Shown here piece by piece: positions 10,484-19,461 of a stretch of DNA of 64,000 nucleotides. Source of the DNA: Zizania palustris (lineage: Eukaryota > Streptophyta > Magnoliopsida > Poales > Poaceae); the NCBI GenBank assembly GCA_019279435.1, contig JAAALK010000287.1:16306162-16370161 (forward strand), read 5' to 3'. Both the position numbers and the translations under genes were made by a program. Within the stretch, counting starts at the first letter, position 1. Each line of letters begins with the position of its first letter. The notes under the pieces are model-generated. The model was not told where the DNA came from, searched no databases, and saw only the letters and a list, made by a program, of their open reading frames with translations.

Positions 10484-11961
10484 CCTGCCAAGTCTGAGGC
10501 GCATGTGACTCAGGTACACGGGCAGTGAGCGACGGCCGGGCAGAGGAGCTGCGGAGTCGGGCTGGCCCAATCCGGGTACATGGTTAGGAGCGGCAGATGA
10601 TCCACTGGTTTGTTGACTGGGTTTAACTCAGGTACACGGGCGGCGAGCGATTGCCGGGCTGAGGGAGCTGCGGGGTCGGGTCGACCCAATCCGGGTACCC
10701 GGTGCGAAGACGGTGGACGCTTTGTCAGTTTCGGCGTAAAACTGACAATCTATCATTAATTCATTTTTAGGATATTAATATTTAGTTTTTAAGTTTAGAA
10801 TATTTTTATTTGAGTCAGGTGTTTTTTCTAATAATTTTTTAGTAATTTTCGGAATTTATTTTAGAATCAGTTTATTTACCTGAGGGTAAAGTAGTCTTTT
10901 CATGTATTAGGATTTGACTATAAATAGGCCCCTATCCCCTTAGGGATAGATGACTGTTTTTGTTCTCCTCTGCCAGTTTTTCTATAGTCCGTCGGTGTTC
11001 TTCGATCTTCAGTATTTTGTTCTCCTCTGCCAGTTTTCATCGCGACAGACGTGATTTTTTATCTCTCCCGACTATTTTTCTCACGTTCCTTTCGATTTCT
11101 TCATCAGAAGCAGAGCCTCGAAACCGGACGGATCACATCTGCCAGTGCAGGGTTTGTGAACTCTTTTATGCAGTTTGGAAAGCCGTGTGCAGATGTTGTC
11201 TTGGAGAGTCTCGGCGGCGGGTCCACATCAGAGCAAAAGCGGCAGCAATTTCAGCTTGTAGCAGGGAGCACAGATGGCTCTTCCCAAGGCAAGTAGCATT
11301 TTTTTAAGCGGGCCCCACGTTTTTTTTGTCATTGCGCGCGCGTGAAGGATCTTACTCAGTGTTCACAGGGGACGGCGATGCGATAGACAGCGAGATCCAC
11401 AAATGCAGGTAAGTAGTTTTCATCTGCTATTTTTTAGTTAGTTAATTAAATAAATGGTTATCTCTTTTAATTAGCAGTAAATCTGTTTTAGTAGTTTAAT
11501 AGATAACCTTTATCTGCTAGAAATTAATATTTAATCTGTTTATTAATTATCTAGTTTTATTTATTTAATTATATTTGTTTCATCGGCTCATATAAAAATA
11601 AACCGAAAATTTTATTAGTCATAGTAATATTTTTCTAGTTGTTACGTGCAATATTTTTCGGTTTAATTCTGAATTAATTTTTTAATTAATATTTTATTTC
11701 TAGACTGAAATATTAATATCTCGAGTTTTATCTAGATATTTTTATTTACTGCAGTATTTTTATTTAGTTTATCTTTAGATATCATTTTAATTAGGACACC
11801 GGTTATTTATAGTCTAGTCAACTTTAAATTCCTGAAATTTTGCTTTGCAAATATTATTTGTCTGGTTAAGTTCTTTTGGGTGTTGGGATTAAAATATAGT
11901 TTAGCAAGAAATTTTTAGGCGCCCATTCACCCCCCCTCTGGTCGCTACTTTCGGTCCTACA
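10484..11961 (+). repeat. Copia-F 5' LTR, truncated at its start
   Basis: It aligns with the copia-A LTR from about 100 bp inside that LTR onward: a GTGACTCAGGTACACGGG motif present twice about 119 bp apart, TTTGTCAGTTTCGGC, a TATA box, and the terminal GGTCGCTACTTTCGGTCCTACA-type end at 11961. The first ~100 bp, including the TG terminus, are missing. Its middle (about 11000-11800) is unlike copia-A or copia-C. Confidence 0.8.
10919..10926 (+). promoter_or_regulatory. LTR TATA box (copia-F)
   Basis: TATAAATA followed by GGCCCC, at the same LTR position as in copia-A and copia-C. Confidence 0.6.
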
Positions 11962-11963
11962 AG

Positions 11964-11975
11964 TGGTATCAGAGC
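11964..11975 (+). other. Copia-F primer binding site
   Basis: TGGTATCAGAGC, complementary to the 3' end of initiator tRNA-Met, two bases after the LTR end. Confidence 0.9.
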
Positions 11976-12028
11976 GAGGTTAGTTTTTTTTCTAATATCT
12001 TAACCATTTCAAAACCTAGGTAGTGACC

Positions 12029-13075
12029 ATGACGTCTTCTGGTAAAATCCCATCCCTAGAAGCTTTTGGCTACACTTATTGGAAGACTCGCATGCGAGCA
12101 TATCTTATGAGCGAGAGCTCGGACATATGGGAGATTTGTGTTCATCCTAATTTCACCATAACGACTATTGTGGCTGAAAATTTAATTACCCAGCATCAAA
12201 ATAATAGTAAGGCGGTGAATATTTTATTTTCTAGTCTAGGTCCTAGTGAGTTTGAGCGTGTTAGCCATCTCACCACTGCTCGAGAGATCTGGGCTACCCT
12301 CCAGGCACACCATGAGGAGACAGCTCAGGTTAAGGCTAGGCTCTACCAGACCTATCGGCGGGAGTATGAAAATTTCTCACAGAAGCCGGGTGAGACTGTT
12401 GAGGCTTTGTTTGGTCGTTTTCAATCGATCATTAACAAGCTTCGCGTCAACAAGGCCGAGCGTGATCAACTGGTCTCGGATCATGAGCAGGCGCTTAAGG
12501 TACTCCATACCTTGGACCCTAAGATCTGGGAGATCAAGGTCTTATGATACCTTGACCGTCGCAGAGATTTTTAGTAAGCTCAAGGCCTCAGAGGTCGATA
12601 TTCAGTTGAGATCAAATCTCACTGATTCTGGCTCAAAGACTCTGGCGCTTGCGACACCGTTGGCTGATCCTAATGCCATGAGTTGTACTGCTTTTTCCTT
12701 GATGTCTATCTCCGAGGAACAACTTGACACTCTAGGAGATGATGATTTGTGCCTGTTTAACAACCGGGTGCGACGTGTCTATGATAAGAGAATGTTTAAG
12801 AGACACGGTACAAAATCCGGGTGCTTTGAGTGTGGTGACCCAAGTCATTTCATTGCCGACTGCCCCAAGCAGAAGAATCACAAGAAGGGGACCGACGACA
12901 ACTCCTACAACTCCGGCAAGTATGACAATTCCACTTCCACAAAGGGCAAGTCCAAAACAAGATTCTTTTGAAAGGCTCTGAAGGATTATAGATGTGAGAA
13001 CAAGAAGCGAGACAAGACCTTCTTCGCCGAAATGGAGAAAAGATACGCCAAGAGATCCTCGTCTTCCTCCTCATC
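12029..13075 (+). pseudogene. gag: Copia-F Sirevirus gag, broken and truncated
   Basis: The start is ATG at 12029 (MTSSGKIPSLEAFGYTYWK), the same start as in copia-A and copia-C. The Gag core is present up to IWEIK near 12540. A short deletion there shifts the frame, and sequence resumes at YDTLTVAEIFSKL. The zinc knuckle CFECGDPSHFIADC is intact. An in-frame TGA occurs at 12969-12971. Homology to the sister gags stops at 13075, where gypsy-2 sequence begins; the coiled coil, second zinc knuckle and all of pol are absent. Confidence 0.85.
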
Positions 13076-13393
13076 TTTAACCCAACCGGATGGAGATAAT
13101 AATTGAGCTGGAATCGCATACAACTCCATCTCTGCCGAAGTGGGCTTCGGCCAGGCCCGTCGAGGCCTGCTCCTCGGGCCGAAGCTTTGGCGGCGTGGGC
13201 CTTCGAAGGCTTCCCGGCCAAACCCCATGGGCTGGCTAGAGGCTTTTGGAGCCCATAGCTCAATGGACTTCGGCCCTGTAGGGCTTCGGACGGACCTTGT
13301 ACATGTGTATTTTCGGCCCAAATCACCAAAATTGATATTTTGACAATCTAGCCATTAATGCCATTTTTTGCTATCAACACATGCCCCCCTGCC
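13076..13393 (-). repeat. Gypsy-2 polypurine tract and 3' LTR remnant
   Basis: On the minus strand, GGCAGGGGGGCATG (13393-13380) is a polypurine tract directly followed by TGTTGATAGC, a plausible LTR start at 13379. Sequence from 13379 down to 13076 is non-coding and ends at the copia-F junction with no recognisable CA terminus, so the LTR looks truncated. The 13394-13466 gap to integrase holds nothing recognisable. Confidence 0.6.
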
Positions 13394-13466
13394 TTGTAGT
13401 GAACTGAGTGAACTAAAAGCACAACGAGCTGAAGACGATACCATCCATATCGGCTTTTCGACACTT

Positions 13467-14742
13467 TTATGATGTTTGCCACACACTTGGGAAATACCTT
13501 TTCAAGTACCTACCATTCAAAGCTCTTCGAAACCGCTCTCCCTGCAGGGATTCCAACACGTATGCGTTGCCGGGAGCGATTTCGGCTATCTTAAAAGGAC
13601 CTTCCCAACTAGTTGACCATTTACCAAACTTAGGACTCTTCGTGCCTAAGGGTAAAATTGTTTTCCACACCAAATCTCCTATTTGAAACGATTTTGGTTT
13701 AACCTTTTTATTGTAGGCTTTAGCTACTCTCTTCTTGTCTATTTCTATGGCTTCTAAAGCCCTTAGTCTCTTATCAGTCACTTCCTCTAGATTATCCTTC
13801 AGAAGAGTCTCATACTCGTCGACCGATAAGCCATCTTGCTTTAACACTCTTAAGGAGCCAAGATCTACCTCTACAGGCAGAACGACCTCTTGTCCATATA
13901 CCAACTCATATGGACTGACCTTGGTAGCACCGTGCTTTGCAATTCTACAAGCCCATAGCGCCTCGGAAAGCACTTCATGCCACCTTTTAAGAAACTCTTC
14001 AATTTTGTTCTTAATGAGCTTAATCACGGTTTTATTACTAGACTCGGCCTGAGCATAGTAAGGTGAAGAGTTTATCAACCTAATACCATAATATTCGGCG
14101 AAAGTCCCTTATTTCTCCAGAAACAAATGAACTACCTTGATCTGTAGTAAGAGTTTGAGGAATGCCAAATCTATGTATGATGTGCTTCAAAATAAAATCA
14201 CGTACCTCATTGTGAGTCATGTTCTTGAGAGGTACAGCCTCGATCCACTTAGTGAAGTATTCCTTCGCCATCACCACGAACCGATGCCCTTTTGAGGAAG
14301 GAGGGTGAATCTGGCCGATGAAGTCTAAACCCTAACCTTGAAACGGCCATGGCTTGACAATAAGATTAAGCAATGAGGCAGGAGCTAACTGGATATTGTC
14401 AAACTTCTGACATGCTTCACACCCTCTATAGTACTTGAAACAATCCTCAGTCATAGTCGGCCAATAAAAACCCGCTCTTTTGAGCATCCAACTCATTTTT
14501 TGGCCTGACTGATGAGTGCCGCAAAGCCCTTCATGGACTTCTCCTGTAGCCACCTGGGACTGCTCATGGTCTAAACACTTCAATAGTACTCCGTCGATGG
14601 TTCGGCGATACAATGTGTCGTCTATCAACACGAATTTGAACGCTTGTCGCCGAACCCTCCGATCAACCCTTTGGCTAGGGTCTCTCAAATACTGGACGAT
14701 TGGGACTTTCCAATCACCCTTATAGGTTTCAGAGGGTCTCAC
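13467..14742 (-). pseudogene. pol (INT): Gypsy-2 integrase
   Basis: The His-His-Cys-Cys zinc domain is complete (HEGLCGTH ... CEACQKF, about 14530-14400). Core motifs are TTDQGSSF and a shifted-frame AESSNK glutamate region. A GPF-type C-terminal module (SWEGPFKIAEI) ends in LKRYF near 13490. The region is split by a stop near 14332 and frame changes near 14280 and 14079, so it is not functional. Confidence 0.85.
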
Positions 14743-14753
14743 TGGTCCACCTT

Positions 14754-15280
14754 CTAAAAAACCTCTAAATTACTGACTTCGGGGTGCCCCCCGAGCCATT
14801 CCAGCTCCTGCCGAAGCCTGGTCGGGGTGGCCGTTCGGAGTGTGCTGGGCCGAAACCCTTCGGAGAGTTCAGACTCCGGGGAGCCTTCTCCGTGCAGGAG
14901 GTTTTGGCCTACAGACTTCGGTGCGCCAGCCCCTTCGGTCGGCAGGGTACTCCGATCTAGAATCCTTGGCGCGCAGTGACCTTCGGCGACCAAAGGGGTT
15001 CGATCCGGAGGGTGTGCCTGCCCACCGTTATAGGCTTCGGCAGTGAGACCAAACACCGGCTTCTCTAACATAGGAAATTTTTCTCTCCTGACTTGGTAGC
15101 CAGATGCTTGCTAAGCTAAATCATTGGTGACTGAATTGGCTTCTCTTGACACGTGAGCGATTTTGAAGTCATCAAAAGTAGCAACTATGTCTAAAAATTT
15201 ATCCAAGTAACTATTCAGTAAGCCGTTAAAACATTGAGCACTCTTAGCTACTTTTTGCACTACCAACAGAGAATCACCGT
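14754..15280 (-). pseudogene. pol (aRNH): Gypsy-2 archaeal-type RNase H, C-terminal half, and linker
   Basis: Right at the copia-A boundary the minus strand resumes at GDSLLVVQ (catalytic Asp) and continues to AHVSREANSVTNDLA, the C-terminal motif of this RNase H. An in-frame TAG follows near 15109. The linker 15071-14754 is open but degenerate and Pro/Gly-rich. The N-terminal half lies at 28504-28710. Confidence 0.8.
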
Positions 15281-16002
15281 TGAGGAGCCATGCTGAATAG
15301 CGTGGGCCTCATGGCTCCAGATGTGATGAGTCATTGTCAACGGTAGTCAAAGAGGACTAAAAAGAGAGAGAAGACCTGCTGCGTCTAGGCCGCGTGTGAC
15401 TCAGGTACACGGGCAGCGAGCGACTGTCGGGCAGAGGGGCCGCGAAGTCGGGCTGGCCCAATCCGGGTACATGGGCTAGGAGCAGCAGAGGACCCACTAG
15501 GCTGTTGACCAGGATTGACTCAGGTACACGGGCGGTGAGCGATTGCCGGGCTGAGAGAGCTGCGGAGTCGGGCTGGCCCAATCCGAGTACCTGGTGCAAA
15601 GTTAGTGGAGGCTTTGTCAGTTTCGGCACAAAACTGATGACCGCTGATCTCGCATCGGACTGCCCAGAAGAGAAGGCGTAGTCGCTACGAAAGCTTAGCT
15701 TCCGGATAAGTCATCTATAAATAGGAGTTTACTAGTTTGTCCCTAGGCCCACAGTCAGTCAGTCGAGTCTGTAAAAATAACCTAAGGGCAGTTTAGTCTT
15801 TTCCATTTATTTCAGCGTCTGTAAAAAACCCTAGGGGCCTGTTTGTTTCAATGGAATTGGGCCGAATTGAATTTAATTCTTGGGCTGGCCTGTTTGGCAA
15901 ACTTCAGAATTGGAAATTACAATTCCATCTATTTTTGGGCCGGAATCAGAAGCCCAAAACTAATTCCTGCCCTAAAATGAGGAATCTAATTCCTCCAGGA
16001 CC

Positions 16003-16212
16003 CGAGCGCCGCACGCGCCTCCTCCTCCCCCGAGCGCCGCACGCGCCTCCTCCTCCTCGCCGAGCGCCGCACGCGCCTCCTCCTCCCCCGAGCGCCGCAC
16101 GCGCCTCCTCCTCCTCGCCGAGCGCCGCACGCGCCTCCTCCTCCCCCGAGCGCCGCACGCGCCTCCTCCTCCTCGCCGAGCGCCGCACGCGCCTCCTCCT
16201 CCCCCGAGCGCC
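16003..16212 (+). repeat. GC-rich minisatellite, alternating 28- and 30-bp units
   Basis: Units beginning CGAGCGCCGCACGCGCCTCC start at 16003, 16031, 16061, 16089, 16119, 16147, 16177 and 16205. Spacing alternates strictly 28, 30, 28, 30, so the true period is a 58-bp dimer. Pro/Arg/Ala-rich open frames here change frame with each dimer and are not taken as coding. Confidence 0.9.
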
Positions 16213-17257
16213 GAGCGCCTGCCGTTCCCTCCGCCGACAAGAACCAGGCGGAGGCGGAGGCGGAGGAGAGCGAGCGCCGCAACTGTTACAGGTTATATTA
16301 GTTCAGACTTTATATTAGTTCATATGTTACAGGTTTATATGGAAGTTTGAGTGTATTTGATGAATATTGTTGTGTTCTAATTTTCAGTGAACACCTATTC
16401 TAAGAAGGTTATCAAGAATATTCACTGTTTGGAACTGTTTTTCACCTCTGGTTTTATTTTTCCATCAAGTTTCAGTACTGTTCTTGTATATTTGCTGAGA
16501 AATATTGTAGTTGCTCTGAATTTTTTTGAATCTTCTGTATTTGATCTGAAACAGTACTTTGGGTAGTTTCATGAGTTGAATTTAAATTGTGTATTCTAGA
16601 TTAGTGTTCTATTTTTATAGTGAATCAATCTCAATCATCTTAGTACTGAATATGGTTATCAATCACTGTACACTGTTTCTGAGTCAATAGCATTAGAATT
16701 GTTCTGTTCAGTCTTTTGATAAATTGTTTACTGGTTCTGTTTAGTTTTCTGAAAAGCTGTACATTTCTGTGTGCTCTCTGTTTGTTGGAACTGTTCCAGA
16801 TTGTGTCAATTTTGATTTAAGCTTCAATTCAATTTCAGTATTATATTCCAAACTGAATTTCAGTTGAAGTGATCCATAGTAAATTGGTTGGTAGTTTTGA
16901 ATTATACATTTCAGTACTAACTTCTGATAGTATTATATTCTGTACAAAGGTTGGTTTAGTGCTGCTGAATCTAAGTTCCTGTTGTCAATACTTTATTTTA
17001 TGTAGTCTGTTTTAGTTCTTCCTTGTGTCACCTGGTCTGATTAGGAAATTGTAGTTTAGTTTTAAGAATCTGTTTCAGTTTGAATGAGTACTTGCTGTGA
17101 TGAGAGATTGAAATCTGAACTTAATATGAAATCTGAATGTTTAAAATGTCTTGAGTTGAGTTCAAATTGTTCTCCTGAACTTCATATGAAATCTGTTCAA
17201 ATTGATCAAGTAATGAATGGTGTCATCTAGAGCTCACCTCAAGTTGTTTTTTTGCAG

Positions 17258-17707
17258 AAAAATAAAGAAGCTAATGGGTACAGGCACAAGACAATCTTAT
17301 ATTGGGACTCGATCAGCTTGGTATTTGGAAAAGATCATGCAACTGGTGAAGCGGCAAAGACCCCAGCAGATGGCGCGAGAGATATGAGTAAGGAAGATGG
17401 AACCGGTCAAGAGCTTACTTCATCAACAATTTCAGGAAGCTTAAAGAGGCAACGGTCCAGTGATTCCTTCACCTCAATGATGGCGGAGAAATTAGACAAG
17501 TTTACTGAAGCTATTAGGGATGAAGCACCAAAAGGGCCGACATCAAAAGAAATATTTAGCACATTGGAGGAGATAGATGGGTTAGATGAAGACACATTTT
17601 TAGACTTATTTGATATCTTAACAGGTGATGCGCGCAAGTACGAGTCCTTATTGGCACTTCCAGTGATCTTGAGAAAGAGATGGCTGCTGAAGCAATTGAA
17701 AAAGTGA
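17258..17707 (+). pseudogene. Harbinger ORF1 (Myb/SANT-like protein), C-terminal exon
   Basis: A splice acceptor (TTTTTTTGCAG, ending 17257) precedes an open frame ending TGA at 17707. It contains a FGKDHATG-like block, a Ser-rich basic patch (LKRQRSSDSF), and a C-terminal domain with EEIDGLDEDTFLDLFDIL and LRKRWLLKQL. That arrangement is known from the C-terminal part of Myb/SANT-like ORF1 proteins of PIF/Harbinger transposons and related host genes, which help transposase bind DNA. The N-terminal Myb/trihelix part was not found upstream, so it is likely a remnant. Confidence 0.65.
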
Positions 17708-18236
17708 ACCTTGCATTGTGTGGTGTAAAACGAACATCATTGTCTCTGCATTCTCCTCTTTTAACTGAAGTGTTATTCAAACTGGATTGAACCTTGCATT
17801 GTGAACCTTATGTTTGAGATTGTTATTCAAAACTGGAGTGTGGAGATGGTTGATTTTTTTGTGCCACTGGGAAAATGTAAATGATGGATTAGATGCTATG
17901 ACATGTTCTTTTTAAATAACCTGTCTCATTGTTACATTGCTGATTGTTACCAACCTCTGTGATCATTGTTACATTTGAGTTATATATGTTTTGTTACCTA
18001 TGATCTCCACCAATGTAAATTCCATATATAACTATCCAAACATGATATTGAATTTGATTCATGGAAAAGAATTCCATTAGCATCCAAACAAAAAAATTGA
18101 ATTGAATCAAATTCTAAGCAATTACTTTCTTTGGGAATCTAATATCTAGAATGTTATTCATGGAATGAGTTTCATTTCCAAGGAAACAAACGGGGCCTAG
18201 GGGTATTTCTGCATTTTACCCTTTTATTGGGCTGCC

Positions 18237-18244
18237 TATAAATA
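18237..18244 (+). promoter_or_regulatory. LTR TATA box (copia-A 5' LTR)
   Basis: TATAAATA, 40 bp downstream of the Harbinger insertion. The insertion separates this core promoter from the upstream U3 region. Confidence 0.65.
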
Positions 18245-19398
18245 GGCCCCAATCGCTAGGGTTAGGGTTAACTCACTTTAATCTAAACACCTGAGTTCAC
18301 TTTCCCCACATTTTTGCTCCTGTTCATTTACTGTTCCTGTTGTGCGCGCCGCCACTGTTCTTCGCAATCCAATCATGCCAGCGATTAGGAATCATCTATA
18401 AAGGTTTTATCTCCTGATTCCCCTTTCGGCTTTTCCTTGTTTCCTCGTTTTGCGTGCCTATTGCGTTGTTTATCTGTATGCAATGGTTTGGATTTAGTTT
18501 CTCTGTGCACTGTGAGCCGTGAGTTTGTGCGTTAAAAACTTGTTGTTCTGTTTCTCGAGAGAGTTCTATAGTGCTGTAGTACAATCTTTTTGTCTCAGAT
18601 TTTTTTATTCCCTGGCTTCACATGTTTTATTCAATGCATCGAGCTGCTTGTATTTGATTCCAGCCACAGCTTGCAGGGAACAAGTCAACATTGCTGTAGC
18701 ATGGCTATGTGTGCTAGTTGACAGCCTATACAAATTTTTTTTTGTGGTACTGTCTAGCTATCTTGTGCAGTTTTGGTTCAGCCTAGAGGCTAGACTGCAT
18801 AGAGGCATTATTTCAGTCTTTGGCGTGTTGTTTTGCTCCCTAGGCTCATGGTGTTCTGACCAAAGCTGAGCATAGACTTTCTGAAATTTCAGTATAGCTC
18901 TTTTAGGTGCTAGGCTATGCAGAATAGGTCTCTAGCCACCTGTTTTTCTCTATTTTCACTCGGTTGCTTGCTCACGGTGTAATTGATTGCTGTGCTGATT
19001 TTTTTATCTTTGGCATGTTCTGTTCTCTAGCTGGTTGGTAGGAGCTATTTCCGGTCATAGGCAACGAAGCTTCGTTTCAGTTTGCTGTGCTCGTTTTAGG
19101 AGGCTGGACTTATTTGCACGAGGTTTTGCTTTGAGGTTGCAACAACATCTAGGTAAATGAACGTAGCGTGCAGGTCTATGTGCAAAATATGTTGAGTTTT
19201 CACGTCGTTTGAGCGAAGTCCGCACACAGATACTCCGGTTGTTTTTAGGCTAGATACTTTTAGGGTTCGGTGACTTGTTTACATTTTGCTGCTAAGTCTG
19301 TCGAGGTGCGTTGGGTGTTGGGAGCAGGCCATTGATTTGAAAGAATTTTTTAGGCGCCCATTCACCCCCCCTCTGGTCGCTACTTTTGGTCCTACAAG

Positions 19399-19410
19399 TG
19401 GTATCGGAGC
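19399..19410 (+). other. Copia-A primer binding site
   Basis: TGGTATCGGAGC: initiator tRNA-Met complement with one mismatch (A to G at the eighth base), two bases after the LTR. Confidence 0.88.
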
Positions 19411-19461
19411 TTGGTTAGGGTTTTTCCATACCTTAACCGGTTCTAAACCCCAGTAGTGATC

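Larger units (their letters stand above)
15834..18196 (+). mobile_element. PIF/Harbinger-like DNA transposon, non-autonomous
   Basis: The ends are GGGGCCTGTTTGTTTC and GAAACAAACGGGGC, imperfect terminal inverted repeats of the GGGCCTGTTTGG type seen in PIF/Harbinger/Tourist elements. The flanks are a 3-bp duplication, CTA. The empty site is preserved in the copia-A 3' LTR (27304-27320), proving the boundaries. Length is 2,363 bp. Inside are a GC-rich minisatellite, about 980 bp of AT-rich sequence that looks like an intron, and one exon of a Harbinger-type ORF1. No DDE transposase was found, so movement would need a transposase supplied elsewhere. Confidence 0.88.
15281..19396 (+). repeat. 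Copia-A 5' LTR, interrupted by a Harbinger element
   Basis: LTR sequence runs 15281-15833 and 18200-19396, with CTA duplicated at 15831-15833 and 18197-18199. It contains two copies of TGACTCAGGTACACGGGC (15397 and 15516), the TATA box at 18237 and a double telo-box-like motif at 18256-18271. The two LTRs of the element differ by scattered, mostly transition, substitutions. Confidence 0.93.

Noticed and set aside
15851..16318. Pro/Arg/Ala-rich frame of 155 codons
   Set aside because: Produced by the 58-bp minisatellite, which is not a multiple of three; the peptide repeat changes frame and no conserved domain follows.
15834..18196. Gene capture (Pack-type) in the Harbinger element
   Set aside because: The only recognisable exon fits the element's own ORF1 family, so a captured host gene is not needed.
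18519..18869. 116-codon hydrophobic frame in the copia-A LTR, repeated at 27631-27978
   Set aside because: Present only because the two LTRs are copies; a small indel near 18733/27847 is carried without regard to coding and no homologous protein was recognised.
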